DNA from: Brachionus manjavacas
Lineage: Eukaryota > Rotifera > Eurotatoria > Ploima > Brachionidae
Assembly: GCA_019054805.1 (NCBI GenBank)
Contig: JAHQIY010000020.1
Span: 1,174,815 to 1,238,814, forward strand
Direction: 5' to 3'
Length of the DNA: 64,000 bases
Position numbers and translations under genes: made by a program. The notes beneath the pieces are model-generated. The model searched no databases. It was not told the DNA's origin and worked only from the letters and a program-made list of their open reading frames with translations. Shown in pieces: positions 61,301 to 64,000 of this stretch; position 1 is the first letter of the stretch, and every line of letters starts with the position of its first letter.

Positions 61301-64000
61301 GGTTTTGATTTTTTCGAAAATTTGATTTTCTTTATTTGACTATTTCTGAAAAAATAAAACAATCAAAAGAAGAAAATCTGAATTAGAATGAAAGTTCTCT
61401 TCCGAGAAAAACAAAAACAAAAAATGGAATAATAAATAATAAAATGTTTAATCTAAATAAAATTTTTAAAAATATTTTCTTTTGTTAAAATGACATTTCG
61501 GCTCTGACAAATATTTTTCTGTTTCCTAGCCTGAACATTTTGTACTGACACCAAGTGTGCGTGTATGAAAAGTCTCTCCCATTTTTTCATCCGGACTTGG
61601 GACCGGCAATGGTATGGTTACGACTCAACAATCTGCCGACAAAGTTACTATGGGACGTTCATCATAAACAGCGCCACTCATCCGAGCACTTAAAGGCTGC
61701 GAACTCGGCAACTATTTAGACTAGCTTGGAACCACAAACCAAGCGTATCTATAGATGGATACAAGCATATCCAAACAAAGATACTTTACTTTTTTCACTA
61801 AGTACTAAGGGTCTGCCAGACACGTCATCAGCTCTTGCTTGTAAGCCTCCTTGCCCCGGCCGCTAGGCATCTGCATCTTCACCGCCCCTCCTCATTTTCT
61901 CATCCGGACTTGGGACCGGCCTTAGGTAGAGTTAGCAGTTTAGGTTTTGATTTTTCGAAAATTTGATTTTCTTTATTTGACTATTTCTGAAAAATTAAAA
62001 CAATCAAAAGAAGAAAATCTGAATTAGAATGAAAGTTCTCTTCCGAGAAAAACAAAAACAAAAAATGGAATAATAAATAATAAAATGTTTAATCTAAATA
62101 AAATTTTTAAAAAATATTTTCTTTTGTTAAAATGACATTTCGACTCTGACAAATATTTTTCTGTTTCCTAGCCTGAACATTTTGTACTGACACCAAGTGT
62201 GCGTGTATGAAAAGTCTCCCTCCCATTTTTTCATCCGGACTTGGGACCGGCAATGGTATGGTTACGACTCAACAATCTGCCGACAAAGTTACTATGGGAC
62301 GTTCATCATAAACAGCGCCACTCATCCGAGCACTTAAAGGCTGCGAACTCGGCAACTATTTAGACTAGCTTGGAACCACAAACCAAGCGTATCTATAGAT
62401 GGATACAAGCATATCCAAACAAGATACTTTACTTTTTTCACTAAGTACTAAGGGTCTGCCAGACACGTCATCAGCTCTTGCTTGTAAGCCTCCTTGCCCC
62501 GGCCGCTAGGCATCTGCATCTTCACCGCCCCTCCTCATTTTCTCATCCGGACTTGGGACCGGCCTTAGGTAGAGTTAGCAGTTTAGGTTTTGATTTTTCG
62601 AAAATTTGATTTTCTTTATTTGACTATTTCTGAAAAAATAAAACAATCAAAAGAAGAAAATCTGAATTAGAATGAAAGTTCTCTTCCGAGAAAAACAAAA
62701 ACAAAAAATGGAATAATAAATAATAAAATGTTTAATCTAAATAAAATTTTTAAAAAATATTTTCTTTTGTTAAAATGACATTTCGACTCTGACAAATATT
62801 TTTCTGTTTCCTAGCCTGAACATTTTGTACTGACACCAAGTGTGCGTGTATGAAAAGTCTCTCCCATTTTTTCATCCGGACTTGGGACCGGCAATGGTAT
62901 GGTTACGACTCAACAATCTGCCGACAAAGTTACTATGGGACGTTCATCATAAACAGCGCCACTCATCCGAGCACTTAAAGGCTGCGAACTCGGCAACTAT
63001 TTAGACTAGCTTGGAACCACAAACCAAGCGTATCTATAGATGGATACAAGCATATCCAAAAAAGATACTTTACTTTTTTCACTAAGTACTAAGGGTCTGC
63101 CAGACACGTCATCAGCTCTTGCTTGTAAGCCTCCTTGCCCCGGCCGCTAGGCATCTGCATCTTCACCGCCCCTCCTCATTTTCTCATCCGGACTTGGGAC
63201 CGGCCTTAGGTAGAGTTAGCAGTTTAGGTTTTGATTTTTCGAAAATTTGATTTTCTTTATTTGACTATTTCTGAAAAATTAAAACAATCAAAAGAAGAAA
63301 ATCTGAATTAGAATGAAAATTCTCTTCCGAGAAAAACAAAAATAAAAAATGGAATAATAAATAATAAAATGTTTTAATCTAAATAAAATTTTTAAAAAAT
63401 ATTTTCTTTTGTTAAAATGACATTTCGACTCTGACAAATATTTTTCTGTTTCCTAGCCTGAACATTTTGTACTGACACCAAGTGTGCGTGTATGAAAAGT
63501 CTCTCCCATTTTTTCATCCGGACTTGGGACCGGCAATGGTATGGTTACGACTCAACAATCTGCCGACAAAGTTACTATGGGACGTTCATCATAAACAGCG
63601 CCACTCATCCGAGCACTTAAAGGCTGCGAACTCGGCAACTATTTAGACTAGCTTGGAACCACAAACCAAGCGTATCTATAGATGGATACAAGCATATCCA
63701 AAAAAAGATACTTTACTTTTTTCACTAAGTACTAAGGGTCTGCCAGACACGTCATCAGCTCTTGCTTGTAAGCCTCCTTGCCCCGGCCGCTAGGCATCTG
63801 CATCTTCACCGCCCCTCCTCATTTTCTCATCCGGACTTGGGACCGGCCTTAGGTAGAGTTAGCAGTTTAGGTTTTGATTTTTCGAAAATTTGATTTTCTT
63901 TATTTGACTATTTCTGAAAAAATAAAACAATCAAAAGAAGAAAATCTGAATTAGAATGAAAGTTCTCTTCCGAGAAAAACAAAAACAAAAAATGGAATAA
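22311..64000. repeat. Right satellite array, ~643-bp monomer, about 65 copies
   Basis: The same monomer and orientation as 1-6715. It starts inside the unit at TAGCCTGAAC, and the first register mark is at 22712. The last mark in the window is at 63853, giving 64 whole units averaging 643 bp, plus partial units at both ends; the array continues past the window. Units differ in the CT run after AAAAGT, the A run in TCCAAAAAAGATA, CAAAAATAAAA against CAAAAACAAAA, and rare changes such as CATCTGAGC for CATCCGAGC. The outermost unit has a private change (AATCAGCCG at 22417 for AATCTGCCG). No insertion or unrelated sequence interrupts the 41.7 kb. Confidence 0.97.

Noticed and set aside
1-64000. 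CRISPR array or bacterial operon interpretation of the tandem repeats
   Set aside because: The units are ~643 bp, identical throughout with no unique spacers, and the surrounding genes have spliceosomal introns.

Overview
The window looks like AT-rich animal nuclear DNA. It has GT-AG introns of 50-60 bp and of over 2 kb, an ADAM10/Kuzbanian gene in several exons, non-LTR retrotransposons, a TA-flanked inverted-repeat transposon and about 48 kb of satellite DNA. The ADAM10 protein resembles insect Kuzbanian around the transmembrane segment (VDAEGPLVRLKN, ITETLRRP), so an arthropod is the best guess. The species cannot be named from the sequence.

Layout. (1) 1-6715: a head-to-tail array of a ~643-bp satellite, 10 full units plus a partial one. 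(2) 6716-8065: AT-rich sequence without a recognisable gene. (3) 8066 to about 13825: nested minus-strand retrotransposons of one family. An old, 5'-truncated copy (8066-8959 plus 13517-13825) is split by a younger, near-complete copy (8960-13516) with an intact ORF1 and an ORF2 (endonuclease plus reverse transcriptase) broken by two frameshifts and one stop. A 6-bp target duplication flanks the younger copy, and its 3' end is present twice. (4) 14900-21976: four plus-strand exons of an ADAM10/Kuzbanian metalloprotease, from the end of the prodomain through the catalytic, disintegrin, Cys-rich and membrane segments to a long basic tail. The signal peptide and prodomain exons are not visible. 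(5) Its introns hold an 877-bp transposon with perfect 42-bp terminal inverted repeats that encloses a three-exon minus-strand mini-gene, a ~280-bp foldback element, and several retrotransposon 3' ends. (6) 22311-64000: a second array of the same satellite in the same orientation, about 65 units, running off the end.

The main points are: an ADAM10 gene apparently sitting between two arms of one satellite, with its 5' exons probably beyond the left arm; a spliced 81-codon gene packed exactly between perfect transposon ends; a foldback element able to give a long hairpin RNA; and a bipartite satellite unit carrying two identical copies of a 20-bp box. All calls come from reading the sequence; no search, alignment program or folding program was run.
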